A DNA stretch of 64,000 nt from Umezawaea beigongshangensis (GTDB lineage Bacteria; Actinomycetota; Actinomycetes; Mycobacteriales; Pseudonocardiaceae): assembly GCF_016464305.1 (NCBI RefSeq), contig NZ_JAEIOJ010000017.1, positions 19,901 through 83,900 of the forward strand. The letters run 5' to 3'. Made by a program: the position numbers and the translations under genes. Positions 50,130-60,633 of this stretch are shown piece after piece. The notes under the pieces are model-generated. The model did not search any database. It was not told the DNA's origin and saw nothing but the letters and a program-made list of their open reading frames with translations. Within the stretch, counting starts at the first letter, position 1, and the number at the start of each line of letters is the position of its first letter.

Positions 50130-50708
50130 CTAGTCGAGCAGCCGGAGCGCCTGCCGCGCGGCGTCCAGGAGACGGTCGGGCTCCGACGGCCCCTTGCCCA
50201 GCACGCGCAGCCCCTGCAGGACCGCGAGGAGCGTCCTGGCCAGCGCGCGCGGATCGCGGTCGGCCGGCAGCTCGCCCTGGGCCCTCGCGCGGGTCAGCGC
50301 GAGGGTCAGCGCGACCTCCAGCGTGTCCCAGCTCCGCCCGACCCGCTTGGCCACGGACTCGTCGCCGGGCAGCTCCACCGCCGCGTTGACGACCAGGCAG
50401 CCCCGGACGTCCTGGTCGGCGATGACGTCTCGGGTGTGGCGCAGCACCAGGTCGCGCACCGCGTCCAGCGGGGAACCCGGACGGGACAGCTCGTCCACGA
50501 CCCGCGCGTCGGTGGTGCGCACGTAGTGGTCCAGCGCCCGGACGTACAGGTCGTGCTTGGCGCCGAAGGTCGCGTAGAGGCTCGCCTTGGCGATGCCCAG
50601 GTGCTGGACCAGGTCGCTGACCGACGTCGCCTCGTACCCCTGGCGCCAGAACAGGTCCACGGCCGCTCTCAGCGCCGTGTCGACGTCGAACTCCTTGGTC
50701 CGGGACAC
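50130..50708 (-). CDS. TetR-family transcriptional regulator
   Basis: A 192-residue regulator. TALRAAVDLFWRQGYEATSVSDLVQHLGIAKASLYATFGAKHDLYVRAL is the TetR helix-turn-helix. DVRGCLVVNAAVELPGDE and a helical C-terminal half form the ligand pocket and dimer face, as in AcrR/YxaF-type repressors. GTG 50708 lies 7 nt after a strong -10 (leaderless). It most likely controls itself and the downstream dehydrogenase gene, based on a shared motif. Confidence 0.92.
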   Translation of the reverse strand: MSRTKEFDVDTALRAAVDLFWRQGYEATSVSDLVQHLGIAKASLYATFGAKHDLYVRALDHYVRTTDARVVDELSRPGSPLDAVRDLVLRHTRDVIADQDVRGCLVVNAAVELPGDESVAKRVGRSWDTLEVALTLALTRARAQGELPADRDPRALARTLLAVLQGLRVLGKGPSEPDRLLDAARQALRLLD

Positions 50709-50715
50709 GGGGTGG

Positions 50716-50744
50716 ACAGTAGAGATTTCAGAACGAACGGTCAA
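50716..50744 (-). promoter_or_regulatory. Promoter of the TetR gene with overlapping operator motif
   Basis: TTGACC (50744-50739) and TACTGT (50721-50716) are spaced by exactly 17 bp, one of the best consensus promoters in the window. The motif AGAACGAACGGTCA (plus strand 50730-50743) overlaps the -35. The promoter lies within the end of the upstream flavoprotein gene. Confidence 0.7.
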
Positions 50745-51231
50745 GATGGTCGAGCACGGCCTCCGGGCCGGACGCCTCCACGAGGTGCACGCCGGCGGAG
50801 CGCAGGGTCGCCAGGTGCCCGGCCCAGGCCGGGTGACGCCGCTGCGCCTCCCCGGCCCGGGGCTGCACGACCACCGGCACGTCCGGCATCCCCAGCGCCT
50901 CGCAGACGACCGTCAGCGCCTGGTTGTCCGCGAGCCCGAGGGCGAGCTTGGCCACGGAGTTGGCCGTGGCGGGCGCGAACACGAACACGTCCGGCACCGG
51001 GTGCGGCTTGGGCTCCGAGGGCAGCCTGGACGTCCAGCGCACCGGCAGGTCGGTGCACGCCCGCAGCGCGTCCAGCTCACCGGCGGCCTCCAGCCAGCGC
51101 GCCGCCGCGGGCGTCAGGGTGATCGCGAGCCGCCACCCGCGGGCGGCGGCGGGCTCGGCGAGCCCGCCGCGAAACCACCGCTCGACGCCGCCCGCGCCGG
51201 ACGCGACCAGCCCGAGGACTCCCCCGCTCAC
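50728..51231 (-). CDS. Flavoprotein-family (HFCD-like) protein
   Basis: A 167-residue protein related to flavin-dependent cysteine decarboxylases such as CoaC and EpiD. VLGLVASGAGGVERWFRGGL opens the fold. DVFVFAPATANSVAKLALGLADNQAL is the flavin-binding PxTANT-like segment and VPVVVQPRAGEAQRRHPAWAGHLATLRSAGVHLVE the substrate side. The active histidine of true decarboxylases is not obvious. Small flavoproteins of this kind are common in actinobacteria, role unknown. GTG 51231 overlaps the rsmB stop. Confidence 0.8.
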   Translation of the reverse strand: MSGGVLGLVASGAGGVERWFRGGLAEPAAARGWRLAITLTPAAARWLEAAGELDALRACTDLPVRWTSRLPSEPKPHPVPDVFVFAPATANSVAKLALGLADNQALTVVCEALGMPDVPVVVQPRAGEAQRRHPAWAGHLATLRSAGVHLVEASGPEAVLDHLDRSF

Positions 51232-52664
51232 ACCGGGCGGCGCAGCAGCGCGCAGAACATCGCGTCGGTGCCGTGCAGGTGCGGCCACAGCTGCACGTGC
51301 GGTCCGTCACCGAGGTCCGGCACGCCGGGGAACAGCCCCCTGGTGTCCAGGCGCTCGGCACCGGTGCGCCGCGCCACGTCGCCGACGACGCCGATCGTCT
51401 CCGACAGGTGCGGCGAGCACACGACGTAGGCCACGACGCCGCCCGGACGCACCAGGCTCAGCGCCGAGGTGAGCAGCTCGCGCTGCAGGCGGGTCAGTCC
51501 GGCCACGTCCGACGGCTGCCGCCGCCAGCGCGCCTCCGGCCTGCGGCGCAGCGCGCCCAGACCGGTGCACGGCGCGTCGACCAGCACCCGGTCGAAGCCA
51601 CCACCGGGGAGACCGGAGTCCCGGCCGTCGGCGACGTGCACCGTGACCGGCAGGCCCTTCGTGGCGTTGCGGACCAGGTCGGCGCGGTGCGGTGTCTTCT
51701 CCACGGCGTCGAGCGCGCCGCCCTCGATGGCGACGAGCGCGCCGAGCAGCGCGGCCTTGCCGCCGGGGCCGGCGCACAGGTCGAGCCAGCGCTCGTCGCT
51801 GCCCTCCAGCGGCGCGTTCGCCAGCGCCAGCGCGCACAGCTGGCTGCCCTCGTCCTGCACGGCGGCCAGCCGTTCCCGCAGCGGCTCCAGGTCGCCGGGG
51901 TCGCCGGTGCCCGCCTCCAGGTGCACCCCGTACGGCGAGTACGGGGCGACGTCGCCGCCGGTCATCGCGGCCAGCTCCTCGGCCGACACCTCACCGGGCC
52001 TGGCCACGAGGTGCACGGCCGGCCGCGCGTCGTCGGCGGTCAGCGCCCGGCGCAGCGGCTCGTCCCTGCTGCCCAGCGCCTCGGCGAACGCCTGCGCGAT
52101 CCAGCGCGGGTGCGAGGTCGCCAGCGCGGAGTAGCCGATCGGGTCCACGTCGGGGTCCGGCGCGAGCTCGTCGACCCACGCCTGCTCGTCCTGCTCGGTC
52201 ACCCGGCGCAGCACGGCGTTGACGAAACCGGCGGCCCCCGACCCGCGCTCGGCGCGGATCAGGTCCACCGTGGACGCGACGGCGGCGTGCGCGGGAATCC
52301 TGGTGCGCAGCAGCTGGTAAGCGCCCAGCCGGAGCGCGTCGAGCACCACGCCCTCCACGTCGGACAGCGGCCGGTCGGAGCAGGCGCCGAGCACGGCGTC
52401 GAGCAGGCCGACCGCGCGCGAGGTGCCGTAGCCCAGCTCGGTGGCCAGGGCGGCGTCCCGGCCGGTGATGCGGCGTTCCCGCAGCAGCTTCGGCAGCACG
52501 AGGTTCGCGTAGGAGTCGCGCTCCCTGACCGCGCGCAGCACGTCCAGGGCCGCGCGGCGGGCCGGGTCGTCGGCGGGAGGACGTTCCGGGCCGGTGCGGC
52601 GGCGCGGCGGGTGGGGCCTGCTCGGCCGCGAGGGCCGGGACGGGCGGGACGGCTGTCCGGTCAC
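51228..52664 (-). CDS. rsmB: 16S rRNA (cytosine-967-C5) methyltransferase RsmB-like
   Basis: Methylates cytosine 967 of 16S rRNA with SAM. The 478-residue protein has a basic, SRP-repeat N-terminus (about 25 residues), a NusB-like RNA-binding domain (about 30-170) and the methyltransferase domain. Motifs are [14 protein letters not shown] for [22 protein letters not shown] with one catalytic cysteine and [12 protein letters not shown] with the other. Its start overlaps the fmt stop (GTGA). The order def-fmt-rsmB is standard. Confidence 0.95.
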   Translation of the reverse strand: MTGQPSRPSRPSRPSRPHPPRRRTGPERPPADDPARRAALDVLRAVRERDSYANLVLPKLLRERRITGRDAALATELGYGTSRAVGLLDAVLGACSDRPLSDVEGVVLDALRLGAYQLLRTRIPAHAAVASTVDLIRAERGSGAAGFVNAVLRRVTEQDEQAWVDELAPDPDVDPIGYSALATSHPRWIAQAFAEALGSRDEPLRRALTADDARPAVHLVARPGEVSAEELAAMTGGDVAPYSPYGVHLEAGTGDPGDLEPLRERLAAVQDEGSQLCALALANAPLEGSDERWLDLCAGPGGKAALLGALVAIEGGALDAVEKTPHRADLVRNATKGLPVTVHVADGRDSGLPGGGFDRVLVDAPCTGLGALRRRPEARWRRQPSDVAGLTRLQRELLTSALSLVRPGGVVAYVVCSPHLSETIGVVGDVARRTGAERLDTRGLFPGVPDLGDGPHVQLWPHLHGTDAMFCALLRRPV

Positions 52665-53590
52665 GAGATCTTCTCCCCAGCTCCGATGCGCGCGCCGCGA
52701 GCCCAGTCGACGGCGGCCATCCTCTTCTTGCCCTGTGCCTGCACCTCGCCGAGCGCCACCGGGACGGTGGCCGTGCCCACGAGGACCTGCTTGCGCCCCA
52801 CCAGCACCTCGCCCGGTGGCAGGCGCTCCGCGTCCGGCGCCGGGACGACCGGCCCGAGCTTGAGCCGCTCGTCCCGGAACACCGCCCACGCGCCGGGCTC
52901 CGGCGTCGCGGAGCGCACCAGGCGGTCCACGACGTGGGCCGGCGCGGCGAAGTCGGCGCGGGTGTCCTCCACCGCGACCTTCGGCGCGTAGCTCACCCCG
53001 TCGCCCGGCTGCTCGACGGCGCGCAGGGTGCCGTCCTCGATGCCGTCGATCGTCGACTCCAGCAACCGCGCCCCGGAGATCGACAGCCGTTCCAGCAGCT
53101 CGCCGGACGTGTCGCGGTCGCGGACCTGCTCGGTCACGACGCCGAACACCGGACCGGCGTCGAGCGCCTTCACGATGCGGAACGTGGACGCGCCGGTGAT
53201 GTCGTCGCCGTTGCGGACGGCGGCCTGCACGGGTGCCGCGCCGCGCCAGGCGGGCAGCAGCGAGAAGTGCAGGTTCACCCAGCCGTGGACCGGGATCGCG
53301 AGCGCCGACTCGGGCAGCAGCGCGCCGTAGGCGACGACCGGGCACGCGTCGGGCGCGATCTCGGTCAGGCGTGCCAGGAACTCGGGGTCGCCCGCCTTCG
53401 CGGGGGTGAGCACCTCGATGCCGAGCGAGTCGGCGAGCGCGCCCACCGGGGAGCGCTCGACCCGGCGACCGCGTCCCGCGGGGGCGTCGGGACGGGTGAC
53501 GACGGCCGCGACCTCGTGCCGCGGGGAGTCGAGCAGGGCGCGCAGCGAGGGCAGCGCCACCTCTGGCGTGCCCGCGAAGACCAGTCGCAT
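52661..53590 (-). CDS. fmt: Methionyl-tRNA formyltransferase
   Basis: Formylates initiator methionyl-tRNA with 10-formyltetrahydrofolate. The 309 residues begin [20 protein letters not shown]. The active region has [24 protein letters not shown] with catalytic asparagine and histidine, and [18 protein letters not shown]. The C-terminal OB-like domain grips the tRNA. It lies 1 bp after def, whose product removes the formyl group again. Confidence 0.97.
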   Translation of the reverse strand: MRLVFAGTPEVALPSLRALLDSPRHEVAAVVTRPDAPAGRGRRVERSPVGALADSLGIEVLTPAKAGDPEFLARLTEIAPDACPVVAYGALLPESALAIPVHGWVNLHFSLLPAWRGAAPVQAAVRNGDDITGASTFRIVKALDAGPVFGVVTEQVRDRDTSGELLERLSISGARLLESTIDGIEDGTLRAVEQPGDGVSYAPKVAVEDTRADFAAPAHVVDRLVRSATPEPGAWAVFRDERLKLGPVVPAPDAERLPPGEVLVGRKQVLVGTATVPVALGEVQAQGKKRMAAVDWARGARIGAGEKIS

Positions 53591-53591
53591 G

Positions 53592-54140
53592 TCAGTTCGC
53601 CTCGCCGAACAGCGGGTGGGGGCTCTGCTTGAGGACGGGGACCGCGCCGTCGAACCAGTCGGCCTCGCGGATCTCCCGCATGGCCCGCTTGCGGGTCTCC
53701 ACGTCCAGCCGGTCGACGAACACCACGCCGTCGAGGTGGTCGGTCTCGTGCTGGACGCAGCGCGCCAGCAGGTCGCTGCCCTCGACCTCGACCGGCTCGC
53801 CGTGCATGTTCCAGCCCTTGGCGACCACGTGCAGGTGGCGGCGGCAGTCCCAGCGCAGGCCCGGAATCGACAGGCAGCCCTCCGGGCCGTCCTGGTACTC
53901 GTCGCCGACGACCTCGAAGGTCGGGTTGACGAGGTGACCCGCGAAGCCGTCGCAGTGGTAGGTGAACACCCGCAGGCCCACCCCCAGCTGCGGGGCCGCG
54001 ATGCCCGCGCCACCGGCCTCCTGCATGGTGTCCCACAGGTCGCGGACCAGGTGGCGCAGTTCGGCGTCGAAGTCGGTGACCTCCGCGGCTCGCGTGCGCA
54101 GCACCGGGTCGCCGAACAGCCGGATGGGTTGGACCGTCAC
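53592..54140 (-). CDS. def: Peptide deformylase
   Basis: Removes the formyl group from new proteins, a metal hydrolase. The three family motifs are intact in the 182-residue protein: [22 protein letters not shown] with the cysteine ligand, and [16 protein letters not shown] with the HExxH helix. GTG 54140 has AGGAG at 5 nt; ATG 54155 is less likely as it lacks a site. Confidence 0.97.
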   Translation of the reverse strand: MTVQPIRLFGDPVLRTRAAEVTDFDAELRHLVRDLWDTMQEAGGAGIAAPQLGVGLRVFTYHCDGFAGHLVNPTFEVVGDEYQDGPEGCLSIPGLRWDCRRHLHVVAKGWNMHGEPVEVEGSDLLARCVQHETDHLDGVVFVDRLDVETRKRAMREIREADWFDGAVPVLKQSPHPLFGEAN

Positions 54141-54189
54141 TCGCTCTCCTAGCACTGGGAAGACCTCCAGTCTAGGACCCCGCGAACGG

Positions 54190-55965
54190 TCAACTCGTGG
54201 GGTGGACCACCCTGGCGGCTCCGCCGCCGCGGCGGGTGGGTTCGGCCACCGCGGTCCAGCGGCCGTCCCGCTGGCGGTGCACGCCCGTCGCGGCGCCGAG
54301 TTCGGCGGTCGAGGTGAAGGTGTGGCCCAGGGATCGGAGGGCCTCGGCCTGCGGAGCGGTCAGGAAGGCCGCCTCGGCCTGGGTGTTCGCGGCGTTGCGC
54401 TGGGAGGCGCGCGGCGCGGCCACGGCCTCGGCCAGCGACAGGTCGCGGTCCAGCACACCGGTGAGCACCTGGAGCACGGTGGTGATGATGCTGGCCCCGC
54501 CCGGTGAGCCGACGGCGAGCACGGCCGCACCGCGGTCCAGCACGATCGTCGGCGCCATCGAGGAGCGCGGACGCTTGCCGGGGCCGGGCAGGTTCGGGTC
54601 CGGCACGCCCGGCGTCACGGGCGTGAACGAGAAGTCCGTCAGCTCGTTGTTGAGCAGGAAGCCCCGGCCCGGCACGACGATGCCGCTGCCGCCCTCCTGC
54701 TCGATGGTCAGCGTGTAGGCGACGACGTTGCCCCAGCGGTCCGCCGTCGTCAGGTGCGTCGTGTGCTCCCCCTCGTACGGCGTGGGCGCGGCGGCCCCGC
54801 CCGCGGCGCACGGCGCGGGACGGCGCGGGTCGCCCGGCGCGACCACGCCCGGCAGCGCGCGCTCCGCGGAGATCAGGCACGCGCGGCTGTCGGCGAAGCG
54901 CTGCGACAGCAGCTCGCGCACGGGCACGTCGGCGAACGCGGGATCGCCGACCCACCGGTTGCGGTCCGCGAACGACAACCGGCTCGCCTCCAGGAACCGG
55001 TGCAGGTACTGCGTCTGGTCCAGCCGCGCCACGTCGGCGGACTCCAGGACGTTCAGCGCCTCCCCCACGGTCGTGCCGCCCGACGACGGCGGCGCCACCC
55101 CGTACACGTCCAGGCCGCGGTAGCTCGTGCGGCTCGGCTCGCGCTCGGGCGCCGTGTAGGCGGCGAGGTCCGCGGTGGTCAGGTCCCCCGGCCGCACCAC
55201 CCGCGTGGCCGCCGGGTCCACCGGCGGCGTCCGCACGGTCCGCACGACGTCGCGCCCGACGTCCCCGCGGTACAGCGCGTTCACGCCCCGGCGCCCCAGC
55301 TCGCGGTAGGTGTCGGCGAGGTCGGGGTTGCGGAAGCGGCTGCCGGGGACGGGCGGCCTCCCGTCCGGCAGGAACAGCGCGCGGCTGGCGGGGAAGTCGG
55401 CGAAGCGGGCGGCGTTGCCGGTCACCTGCTGGGCGAACGTCGCGTCCACGGTGACACCGCGCCGGGCGAGCTGCTCGGCCGGGGCGATCGCCTGTCGCAG
55501 CGACAGGGTGCCCCACCGGTCCAGCGCGCGCTGCCACGTCATCGGCGTGCCCGGCACGCCCACCGACAGCCCGCTGGTGACCACCTGGTCGAACGGGATC
55601 GTGGCGCCGTTCTCCACGAACAGCGTCTCCGTGGCCGACGCCGGAGCGGTCTCCCGTCCGTCCAGAGTGGACACGCGACCGGTGCGCGCGTCGTGGTGCA
55701 CGAGGAATCCGCCGCCGCCGATCCCCGCCGAGAACGGGTCGGTCACGCCCAGCGCGGCGGCCGTCGCGACCGCCGCGTCGACGGCGTTGCCACCGCGGCG
55801 CAGCACGTCGACGCCGATCTGCGAGGCGTCCGGGTCGACGCTGGAGACCGCGCCTCCCCAGCCGGTGACCTCGGGGACGCGCGGAGGCGGGGCGGTGGCG
55901 GACGCCGCCGTCGGCGTCGCCAGCACGGAGGCGATCACGAGCGCGCTCACAGAGATCCGCAGCAT
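54190..55965 (-). CDS. ggt: Gamma-glutamyltransferase, secreted
   Basis: Hydrolyses or transfers gamma-glutamyl groups of glutathione-like peptides outside the cell. A signal peptide (MLRISVSALVIASVLATPTAASA) starts the 591-residue proenzyme. GGNAVDAAVATAAALGVTDPFSAGIGGGGFLV, TLDGRETAPA and SGGTTVGEALN belong to the large subunit. The threonine in EGEHTTHLTTADRWGNVV is the expected self-cleavage nucleophile. RSSMAPTIVLD and GSPGGASIITTVLQVL complete the site. Actinomycetes that use mycothiol have other targets for it. It stands alone between def and priA. Confidence 0.95.
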   Translation of the reverse strand: MLRISVSALVIASVLATPTAASATAPPPRVPEVTGWGGAVSSVDPDASQIGVDVLRRGGNAVDAAVATAAALGVTDPFSAGIGGGGFLVHHDARTGRVSTLDGRETAPASATETLFVENGATIPFDQVVTSGLSVGVPGTPMTWQRALDRWGTLSLRQAIAPAEQLARRGVTVDATFAQQVTGNAARFADFPASRALFLPDGRPPVPGSRFRNPDLADTYRELGRRGVNALYRGDVGRDVVRTVRTPPVDPAATRVVRPGDLTTADLAAYTAPEREPSRTSYRGLDVYGVAPPSSGGTTVGEALNVLESADVARLDQTQYLHRFLEASRLSFADRNRWVGDPAFADVPVRELLSQRFADSRACLISAERALPGVVAPGDPRRPAPCAAGGAAAPTPYEGEHTTHLTTADRWGNVVAYTLTIEQEGGSGIVVPGRGFLLNNELTDFSFTPVTPGVPDPNLPGPGKRPRSSMAPTIVLDRGAAVLAVGSPGGASIITTVLQVLTGVLDRDLSLAEAVAAPRASQRNAANTQAEAAFLTAPQAEALRSLGHTFTSTAELGAATGVHRQRDGRWTAVAEPTRRGGGAARVVHPTS

Positions 55966-56018
55966 CCACTCCTTCTACACCGCGCACCCGCTCCCGCGCC
56001 TCCGGCAGACGTGTGGCG

Positions 56019-58025
56019 TCAGAGCACTTCGAGGGGGTCGAGCTTCACCCGGACCGGATCGGGGTCCTTGCGAGCGCTGCGCACGCCCTGGGCCTCGGCG
56101 AGCCGCGCGGCCAGCTCGCGCCCCCCGGCGCGGTGGACCCGCACCAGCGCGCGCTCCCGCTCGCCCTCGCCGTCCGGGTCGCCCAGCGGGACCGGGCCGA
56201 GGATCTCGCCGCCCGGCGGCAGCCGCAGCTCGTCCAGCAGCGCGGCGACCGCCTCGGGCGTGCCGTCGACGGTGGCCATCCGCACCGCGGGCGGGAAGCC
56301 CAGTTCGGTGCGGGCGGCCAGTTCCTGCCGCGCGTGCCACACCGGGTCCCAGCGCACCAGCGCCTGCACGGGCGCGAGCGACGAGTCGGCGACGACCACC
56401 ACCCGCCCGTTCGCGGGCCGCACCAGGGCGGCGGCGGCCATCCAGCAGCGCAGCGCCTCCTCGGCCGCGCGCAGGTCGGCGCGGCTGAGCAGCGCCCACC
56501 CGTCGAGCAGCAGCACGGCGCCGTACCCGCCCTCGGCTGGCGGTTCGGCGCCGGGCGTGGACACCACGAGCGCCGGCCTGCCCGGCACCGAGGCCAGCAC
56601 CTCGTCACCGCCGGAGGTGCGCACCGGCACGCCGGGGAAGGCGCGGCCCAGCTCCTCCGCCGTGCGGCGAGCGCCGACCACGACCGCGCGCAGCTTGCGC
56701 GAGCCGCAGGCGGGGCAGCGGAACGCCGCCTCGGTGGCACCGCACCACCGGCAGTGCGGGGGACGCGGCACGCCGTCGTCCGCGCCGCCGGGCAGCGCCA
56801 GCGGCCCGGCGCAGCGGCGGCACCGGGCGTGCTGGCGGCACTGCCCGCAGGCGAGCACCGGCACGTACCCGCGGCGGGGCACCTGGATCAGCACGGGGGC
56901 GTCCTCGGCGAGCGACGCGCGGACGGCCTCGAACGCGATCGACGGCAGCCGGGCCGACCGCGCGGCGGGGTCGCGCGCCTCCTGCCAGTCGCCGTCGCCG
57001 ATGGACACGACCCGCGGCGCCGTGGCGCGCAGCACCTCGCGCCCGGCGACGACGTCGTGCGCCCAGCCGCTGTCCACGAGCAGCTGCGCCTCCGCGGTGC
57101 GGGTGAACCCGCCGACGAGCAGCGCGGCGCCGGACAGGTGGGCGCGCTGCACCAGCACGTCCCGCACGTTCGGGTAGGGCGAGCGGGGTTCGGTGTGCGA
57201 GCTGTCGCCGTCGTCCCAGACGACGAGCAGACCGGGGTCGCGCACCGGCGCGAACGACGCCGCCCTGGTGCCGACGACCACCCGCGCCACGCCGCGCAGC
57301 ACCGACAGCCAGCGCTCGTAGCGCTCGGCCGGACCGAGCCCCGCGGACAGCGCGACGACGCCGTCCCCCCCGAGCAGCGCCGCGCAGGCGTCGCGCACCC
57401 TGGTGACGTCGCGGTGGTCCGGGACGACGATCAGCACACCGCGCCCGGTGGAGGCGACCACGGCGGAGACCTCGGCGAGCCGGGCCGGCCAGTCCTCGGC
57501 GGGCAGCGCCTGCCACACCGCGTGAGCGGGACGCTCGGCCTTCACCGCGTCGAGGAAGGCGGTGCCGCGCGCGTAGCGGGACCACCCGGTCTCCGCCGGG
57601 GCGTCGGGCAGCGGCGCCGGTTCGGGCGAGGGCCGCGCCTCGGCGCGCGCGTGCCGGGGCGGGATCATCAGCCGCAGCACGTCGGTGAGCATCCCGGCGT
57701 AGCGGTCGGCGACGACGCGCGCCAGCTCGTGCAGCTCGGGCGGCAGGACACGCTCGGAGGACACGACCTTCTCCACGAAGGCCAGCTCCTTGCCGTAGTC
57801 GGTGCTCTCCGCCCGTTCCAGCAGGAGCCCGTCGACGAGCTTGCCGCGGAAGCGCACCCTGACCCGGCAGCCCGGCACGGCGGCGGTGTCCAGCTCGCTC
57901 GGCACGTGGTAGTCGAAGGGCCGGTCCAGGTGCGGCGGCAGCGCGACGTCGACCGCGATCCGCGCGACGGGCAGCGTCTGCGCCGGGGTGCGTTCCCCGC
58001 GCCTCGTGGTGGAGCCGCTCGTCAT
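56019..58025 (-). CDS. priA: Primosomal protein N' PriA-like, helicase motifs degenerate
   Basis: A 668-residue protein of the PriA replication-restart family. The 3'-DNA-binding domain ARIAVDVALPPHLDRPFDYHVP, the zinc region CGQCRQHARCRRCAG...HCRWCGATEAAFRCPACGSR and the C-terminal domain are present. The helicase core has lost its Walker A motif (STGRGVLIVVPDHRDV instead of GxTGSGKT) and the DEEH box (VVWDDGDSSH). Actinobacterial PriA proteins are known to be annotated as probable and lacking helicase activity, so this is normal here. ATG 58025 is the chosen start. Confidence 0.93.
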   Translation of the reverse strand: MTSGSTTRRGERTPAQTLPVARIAVDVALPPHLDRPFDYHVPSELDTAAVPGCRVRVRFRGKLVDGLLLERAESTDYGKELAFVEKVVSSERVLPPELHELARVVADRYAGMLTDVLRLMIPPRHARAEARPSPEPAPLPDAPAETGWSRYARGTAFLDAVKAERPAHAVWQALPAEDWPARLAEVSAVVASTGRGVLIVVPDHRDVTRVRDACAALLGGDGVVALSAGLGPAERYERWLSVLRGVARVVVGTRAASFAPVRDPGLLVVWDDGDSSHTEPRSPYPNVRDVLVQRAHLSGAALLVGGFTRTAEAQLLVDSGWAHDVVAGREVLRATAPRVVSIGDGDWQEARDPAARSARLPSIAFEAVRASLAEDAPVLIQVPRRGYVPVLACGQCRQHARCRRCAGPLALPGGADDGVPRPPHCRWCGATEAAFRCPACGSRKLRAVVVGARRTAEELGRAFPGVPVRTSGGDEVLASVPGRPALVVSTPGAEPPAEGGYGAVLLLDGWALLSRADLRAAEEALRCWMAAAALVRPANGRVVVVADSSLAPVQALVRWDPVWHARQELAARTELGFPPAVRMATVDGTPEAVAALLDELRLPPGGEILGPVPLGDPDGEGERERALVRVHRAGGRELAARLAEAQGVRSARKDPDPVRVKLDPLEVL

Positions 58026-58054
58026 GTCCGCTGGTCTACCAGAGCGCACCGACA

Positions 58055-58107
58055 CCCGTGCCGCTGCGGGGAAGGCGCGGGGCGCGCTCCCCCGGCAGCG
58101 GCACGGG
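58055..58107 (-). terminator. Terminator of metK
   Basis: CCCGTGCCGCTGCGGGG (58055-58071) pairs with CCCCGGCAGCGGCACGGG (58090-58107), one bulged base, between metK and priA. It reaches into the region just upstream of priA. Confidence 0.7.
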
Positions 58108-58116
58108 TGATCGGGA

Positions 58117-59319
58117 TCAGGCTCCGGCGACCGACCTCAGCGCGTCGGCGCGGTCGGTGCGCTCCCACGGCAGGTCGAGGTCCGTGCGGCCGAAGTGGCC
58201 GTAGGCCGCCGTCGGCGCGTAGATCGGGCGCAGCAGGTCCAGGTCGCGGATGATCGCGGCCGGACGCAGGTCGAACACCTCGGTGATCGCGGCCTGGATC
58301 TTCGACGGGTCCACCGTCTCGGTGCCGAAGGTCTCCACGAACAGGCCCACCGGCGCGGCCTTGCCGATCGCGTACGCCACCTGGACCTCGATGCGCGAGG
58401 CCAGCCCGGCCGCGACGGCGTTCTTGGCCACCCAGCGCATCGCGTAGGCCGCCGAGCGGTCCACCTTCGACGGGTCCTTGCCGGAGAACGCGCCACCGCC
58501 GTGCCGCGCCATGCCGCCGTAGGTGTCCACGATGATCTTGCGGCCGGTCAGGCCCGCGTCGCCCATCGGACCGCCGATGACGAACCGGCCGGTCGGGTTC
58601 ACCAGCAGGCGCACGTCGGCCACGTCCAGGCCGAGATCGGCGATCTCCGGTCCGACGACCTGCTCGCGCACGTCCACGCCGAGCATCTTCTCCAGGTCGA
58701 TGCCCTCGGCGTGCTGCGTGGACACCACGACCGTGTCCAGGCGCACCGGCTGGTCACCGGCGTACTCGATGGTGACCTGCGTCTTGCCGTCCGGGCGCAG
58801 GTACGGCAGCGAACCGTCCTTGCGCACAGCCGTGAGCCGCCGCGACAGGCGGTGCGCCAGCGCGATCGGCAGCGGCATCAGCTCCGGCGTGTCGGTGCAG
58901 GCGTAGCCGAACATCAGGCCCTGGTCGCCCGCGCCCTGGCGGTCGATCTCGTCGGCCGCGGTGTCGGTGCGCTCCTCGTAGGCGGTGTCCACGCCCTGCG
59001 CGATGTCGGGCGACTGCGATCCGATCGCCACGTTCACGCCGCAGGAGTGACCGTCGAACCCCTTGGCCGACGAGTCGTAGCCGATGCCCAGGATCACGTC
59101 GCGCACGATCTGCGGGATGTCCGCGTACGCCTCGGTGGTGACCTCGCCGGCGACGTGCACCTGACCGGTGGTCACCAGGGTCTCCACCGCGACCCGCGAG
59201 CGCGAGTCCTTGCTCAGCAGGGCGTCCAGGATGGAGTCGCTGATCGCGTCGCAGATCTTGTCGGGGTGTCCCTCGGTCACCGACTCGCTGGTGAACAGCC
59301 TGCTGTTCTGCTGGCTCAC
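58117..59319 (-). CDS. metK: S-adenosylmethionine synthase
   Basis: Makes S-adenosylmethionine from methionine and ATP. The 400 residues have [27 protein letters not shown] at the start, GQVHVAGEV, and the hexapeptide-like region [48 protein letters not shown] precedes GTG 59319. The 78-bp gap to coaBC leaves no space for a SAM riboswitch. Its own terminator follows. Confidence 0.98.
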   Translation of the reverse strand: MSQQNSRLFTSESVTEGHPDKICDAISDSILDALLSKDSRSRVAVETLVTTGQVHVAGEVTTEAYADIPQIVRDVILGIGYDSSAKGFDGHSCGVNVAIGSQSPDIAQGVDTAYEERTDTAADEIDRQGAGDQGLMFGYACTDTPELMPLPIALAHRLSRRLTAVRKDGSLPYLRPDGKTQVTIEYAGDQPVRLDTVVVSTQHAEGIDLEKMLGVDVREQVVGPEIADLGLDVADVRLLVNPTGRFVIGGPMGDAGLTGRKIIVDTYGGMARHGGGAFSGKDPSKVDRSAAYAMRWVAKNAVAAGLASRIEVQVAYAIGKAAPVGLFVETFGTETVDPSKIQAAITEVFDLRPAAIIRDLDLLRPIYAPTAAYGHFGRTDLDLPWERTDRADALRSVAGA

Positions 59320-59397
59320 GGTGCTCCCTCGGAACGGTGGCGTTACGGCAACGAGGACGAGCTTACTGAGGATGTGCGGTCACTTCCCACGAACTGC

Positions 59398-60633
59398 TCA
59401 CAATTTGCCGATGGCGTCCCACACAGCGGTCGCGAGTTGCGCCTTGCTGCCGTGGGGCACCGCGACCTCCCCGCCGTCGGCCGACAGCAGCCACCCCGCG
59501 TTGTCCTCGACCTCGAAGGCCCGTCCGTCGCCGACGGCGTTGACCACCAGCAGGTCGCAGCCCTTGCGCTTCAGCTTGGCCCTGCCGTGCTCCAGCACGC
59601 CGGTCTCCGCGTCACCGGTCTCCGCGGCGAAGCCGACGATCAGCTGGCCGTCGCGCCGCCGCGCCACCAGCTCGGCGAGCACGTCGGGATTGCGGGTGAG
59701 CGCCACCGGGTCCGGGTCGCGGTCACCCTTCTTGATCTTGTGTTCGGCCGTGGCCACCGGCCGGAAGTCGGCCACCGCGGCGGACATCACCACGACGCGG
59801 GCGTGCTCTGCGGCGGCGTGCACGGCGTCGCGCAGCTCCAGGGCCGTGCCGACGCGCACCAGGTCCACCCCGGCCGGGGTGGGCAGGTCGGCGGTGTGGG
59901 CGGCGACGAGCGTGACGTGAGCGCCGCGCTGCGCGGCGACCCCGGCCAGCGCCCAGCCCTGACGGCCGGAGGAGCGGTTGCCCAGGAAGCGCACGGGGTC
60001 CAGCGGCTCGCGGGTGCCCCCCGCGGAGATCACGACCGGCACGCCCTCCAGGTCGCGCGGCAGCGCGGCGCGGTCCGCCAGCAGCAGCCGGGCCAGGCCG
60101 ACGATCTCCGACGGTTCGGGCAGCCGCCCTTTGCCGGTGTCCGCGCCGGTGAGCCTGCCGCTCGCGGGCTCGGCCACGACGACGCCGCGCCGGCGCAGCA
60201 GCGCCACGTTGTCCCGGGTGGCGGGGTGCTCCCACATCTCGGTGTGCATCGCCGGGACGAGCAGCACCGGGCAGCGCGCGGTCAGCAGCGTGTTGGTGAG
60301 CAGGTCGTCGGCGAGGCCGTGGGCGGCCTTCGCGATGAGGTTCGCGGTGGCGGGCGCGACGACGACCAGGTCGGCGCTCTGCCCCAGCCGCACGTGCGGC
60401 ACCTCGGGCACGTCGGAGAACACGTCGGTGTGCACCGGCTGACCGGACAGCGCCTCGAACGTGGCTGCGCCGACGAACTTCAGCGCACCGTCCGTGGGGA
60501 CCACGCGCACCTCGTGCCCGGACTCGGTCAGCCTCCGCAGCACCTCGCACGCCTTGTACGCCGCGATGCCCCCGCCGACTCCGAGGACGACTCGGGGTCG
60601 GGCGGGGGCACCGGTGTCGTGCTGCTGGGTCAC
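59398..60633 (-). CDS. coaBC: Phosphopantothenoylcysteine decarboxylase/synthetase
   Basis: Bifunctional enzyme of coenzyme A synthesis. The N-terminal flavoprotein CoaC ([81 protein letters not shown]) decarboxylates. The C-terminal CoaB ([34 protein letters not shown]) ligates cysteine. The length of 411 residues is typical. It overlaps the rpoZ stop. Confidence 0.98.
   Translation of the reverse strand: MTQQHDTGAPARPRVVLGVGGGIAAYKACEVLRRLTESGHEVRVVPTDGALKFVGAATFEALSGQPVHTDVFSDVPEVPHVRLGQSADLVVVAPATANLIAKAAHGLADDLLTNTLLTARCPVLLVPAMHTEMWEHPATRDNVALLRRRGVVVAEPASGRLTGADTGKGRLPEPSEIVGLARLLLADRAALPRDLEGVPVVISAGGTREPLDPVRFLGNRSSGRQGWALAGVAAQRGAHVTLVAAHTADLPTPAGVDLVRVGTALELRDAVHAAAEHARVVVMSAAVADFRPVATAEHKIKKGDRDPDPVALTRNPDVLAELVARRRDGQLIVGFAAETGDAETGVLEHGRAKLKRKGCDLLVVNAVGDGRAFEVEDNAGWLLSADGGEVAVPHGSKAQLATAVWDAIGKL

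Noticed and set aside
59320..59397. SAM riboswitch before metK
   Set aside because: The gap is only 78 bp and no riboswitch stem pattern is seen.
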